A stretch of 64,000 bases of DNA, taken from NCBI GenBank assembly GCA_949472775.1, contig CASWVG010000003.1, positions 54,075 to 118,074 of the forward strand, in the 5' to 3' direction. Positions within the stretch are counted from its first letter, which is position 1; every line of letters starts with the position of its first letter. The translations under genes were made by a program, and so were the position numbers. Below, in pieces: positions 62,795 to 64,000 of this stretch. The notes beneath the pieces were generated by a model. That model did no database searches and was not told the DNA's origin. It was given only the letters and a program-made list of their open reading frames with translations. This DNA comes from an uncultured Lachnospiraceae bacterium (GTDB taxonomy: Bacteria > Bacillota > Clostridia > Lachnospirales > Lachnospiraceae).

Positions 62795-62903
62795 AATTTC
62801 GCAAAGCAGATACAGAGATAAGAACTATAAAATGGGGATGCCGAGACATCCCCATTACCTCAGAAGGAAATTTGTCAAGAACAATTTAAAAGTTACATGA
62901 CAG

Positions 62904-62938
62904 AGGCTATCCCCTATTGTCGTAGAGGATAGCCTTTT
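62904..62938 (+). terminator. Terminator of rpsB-tsf
   Basis: AGGCTATCC (62904-62912) pairs perfectly with GGATAGCCT (62927-62935), followed by TTT. Confidence 0.85.
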
Positions 62939-62996
62939 ATAATAGGAAATTGCGATAGTGTAAAACATTCAAGGAGAATGCGAAGCATTCTCTGAA

Positions 62997-63022
62997 TCGA
63001 GCGTGCCGACGCTCGATTTTTT
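62997..63022. terminator. Second terminator downstream of tsf
   Basis: TCGAGCGT gccg ACGCTCGA (62997-63016) followed by TTTTTT on the + strand. It could act for tsf, or as a boundary against transcription from the right on the other strand, though the T-run favours +. Confidence 0.8.
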
Positions 63023-63325
63023 ATGCCTATTTACGGTTGGTGTGATTGGCTGTGTAAGCTAAAGCGGCAAATACCAGCGAGTGATATCATTGAAGCGGTT
63101 CCGACAGACGAGGAAAAAATAAAATGCAGAATATAGTAAAAAAATCCGATGCGCCCGGGATCGACTACTTTTCCGATTTCACTGATGACACTATCCACAT
63201 GATACAGGGAACGGTTTTCCGACCGTCTCCAAGGATACATTTCACGGTAAGGATCACGGAGCGCCCCTGCATACCATTTTTCAAAAGATTCTCAATAAAA
63301 TATTTGTTGTGCTGCGCGTCTTATT

Positions 63326-63943
63326 TTACAGATTTTTGGCACGCCATTCCCTTGGGGTCATGTTATACTCTTTTTTGAACATCTTAGAAAAATAAAATTG
63401 GTTAGGATAACCGTTTGCTTCCGCCACATCCTTTAATTTTACGTCTTTATTTTTCATCATTTCACACGCTTTGTTAAGCCGGTACTTAATCAGAAAATCC
63501 TGTATCGTCGAATTCATTATTTCCTTAAAAATTTTTCCAAGATAACTCCGGTTGAGATTGCAGGACTGTGCAACGTCTTCCGGTGTAATGTTTGTCATAT
63601 AATTCTGCTCTATAAAGTTCAATGCCTCTCTCACATAAAAGCTTTTCAGACTGCCAGTATTTGTTTTGCAGTCAGCCGAAGTATTTTCCAGTAGAGCATT
63701 CAGAAATAATAATAAGTGGCCTAAAAGAGCCATATCACTGCCGTTTGGATGTTCTATCAGATAAGATAAATGTTCTTTGATTTCATTGTCCGGCGAATAT
63801 GTTTTTGGATGGAATATGGGAGCCTGCGCAGATAAACCTATTTGTTCCAGGTACTTTTCCGCTTTCAGACCATCAAATTCAACCCACATATAGGACCATG
63901 GATTATCAAGATCCGCTTCATAGGTATTGATTGTGTCCGGGGT
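63326..63943 (-). CDS. AraC-family transcriptional regulator, 5' truncated
   Basis: On the minus strand a frame runs from the contig end to 63326. Visible codons begin TPDTINTYEADLDNPWSYMW, the end of a typical AraC-type cupin domain, so the ATG at 63889 is internal, not the start. The C-terminal 100 residues hold two HTH motifs: ITPEDVAQSCNLNRSYLGKIF and VKLKDVAEANGYPNQFYFSK MF-type, ending TPREWRAKNL. About 70-90 N-terminal residues are missing. The gene is clearly richer in A+T than the flagellar genes. Sugar-utilisation control is the usual role of this group, but no target is visible. Confidence 0.9.
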   Translation of the reverse strand, partial: TPDTINTYEADLDNPWSYMWVEFDGLKAEKYLEQIGLSAQAPIFHPKTYSPDNEIKEHLSYLIEHPNGSDMALLGHLLLFLNALLENTSADCKTNTGSLKSFYVREALNFIEQNYMTNITPEDVAQSCNLNRSYLGKIFKEIMNSTIQDFLIKYRLNKACEMMKNKDVKLKDVAEANGYPNQFYFSKMFKKEYNMTPREWRAKNL

Positions 63944-64000
63944 GATCGGAAGGGCGTCGTGTAGGGAAAGGGTTTAGTTAGCGGGGGTGGCCGTATCTTT
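63944..64000. other. Illumina P5/TruSeq adapter remnant (assembly artefact)
   Basis: The reverse complement of these 57 bases aligns without gaps to the Illumina P5 plus TruSeq universal adapter (begins AATGATACGG, ends CTTCCGATC): 48 of 57 positions agree by my count, including 17 in a row (CTTTCCCTACACGACGC). Errors are concentrated at the outer part, as in low-quality read ends. It is not biological sequence and marks the true contig end. Confidence 0.93.

Larger units (their letters stand above)
62795..63325 (+). other. Non-coding stretch after tsf
   Basis: This 531-base gap holds four inverted repeats in its first half: ATGGGGATG/CATCCCCAT (62832-62855), a terminator at 62904-62938, GAGAATGC gaa GCATTCTC (62974-62992) and a terminator at 62997-63022. 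From 63023 to 63325 short frames exist on both strands (37-84 codons) but none has a ribosome binding site with a family I recognise. It may be a decayed gene, or flank of the neighbouring AraC locus. Confidence 0.5.

Noticed and set aside
63124..63378. 84-codon + strand frame overlapping the AraC end
   Set aside because: No ribosome binding site, and its end is antisense to the conserved C-terminus of the AraC regulator.
63889..64000. AraC gene starting at its internal ATG
   Set aside because: Codons before that ATG (DNPWSY and upstream) are typical AraC cupin sequence, so the gene is truncated by the contig end rather than short.
1..64000. tRNA, rRNA, CRISPR array, prophage or insertion sequence
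   Set aside because: I saw no tRNA or rRNA signature, no regularly spaced direct repeats outside coding repeats, and no transposase, integrase or phage protein.

Overview
The window looks like chromosome of a motile, Gram-positive anaerobe of the class Clostridia, most likely Lachnospiraceae. The evidence is CodY, a Bacillus-type fla/che operon with FliY, CheC, CheD and sigma-D, AAGGAGG-type ribosome binding sites with frequent GTG/TTG starts, and a DUF5057-type surface protein. Genus cannot be fixed from sequence alone. Every gene but the last lies on the + strand. The right edge is the end of an assembly contig: the last 57 bases are a degraded Illumina P5/TruSeq adapter, not genome.

Region 1 (1-14449) is the distal part of a type IV pilus-like cluster: four prepilin-like proteins resembling the minor-pilin set PilV, PilX, FimU/GspH and PilW, two of them greatly enlarged, followed by an 1842-residue membrane-anchored surface protein with proline-rich repeats. 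The core assembly genes (ATPase, platform protein, prepilin peptidase) would have to lie upstream of the window. A terminator at 14492-14519 closes the cluster.

Region 2 (14543-20243) holds comM (yifB), dprA, a 55-residue protein and topA, with SigA-type promoters before comM, the small gene and topA. ComM and DprA act in natural transformation elsewhere, so their position beside pilin genes is suggestive.

Region 3 (20317-60737) is codY followed by a fla/che supercluster of about 40 kb in almost exactly the Bacillus subtilis order: flgB-flgC-fliE-fliF-fliG-fliH-fliI-fliJ-motE(ylxF)-fliK-flgD-TIGR02530-flgE, then a terminator and a new promoter, then swrD-motA-motB-fliL-fliM-fliY-cheY-fliO-fliP-fliQ-fliR-flhB-flhA-flhF-flhG-pilZ-cheB-cheA-cheW-cheC-cheD-(membrane protein)-sigD-DUF342-(small protein)-swrB-like-mltG-like-mcp. 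Together they encode the basal body, export gate, hook, stator, switch, chemotaxis core and late-gene sigma factor. Flagellin, filament cap, hook-filament junction genes, flgM and cheR are absent and must lie elsewhere. Several spacers carry perfect or near-perfect hairpins, and two carry related copies of a structured repeat.

Region 4 (60748-62794) is rpsB-tsf behind stacked terminators and a SigA-type promoter, the same downstream neighbours as in Bacillus. Region 5 (62795-64000) has three hairpins, about 300 bases without a recognisable gene, a 5'-truncated AraC-family regulator on the minus strand, and the adapter artefact.
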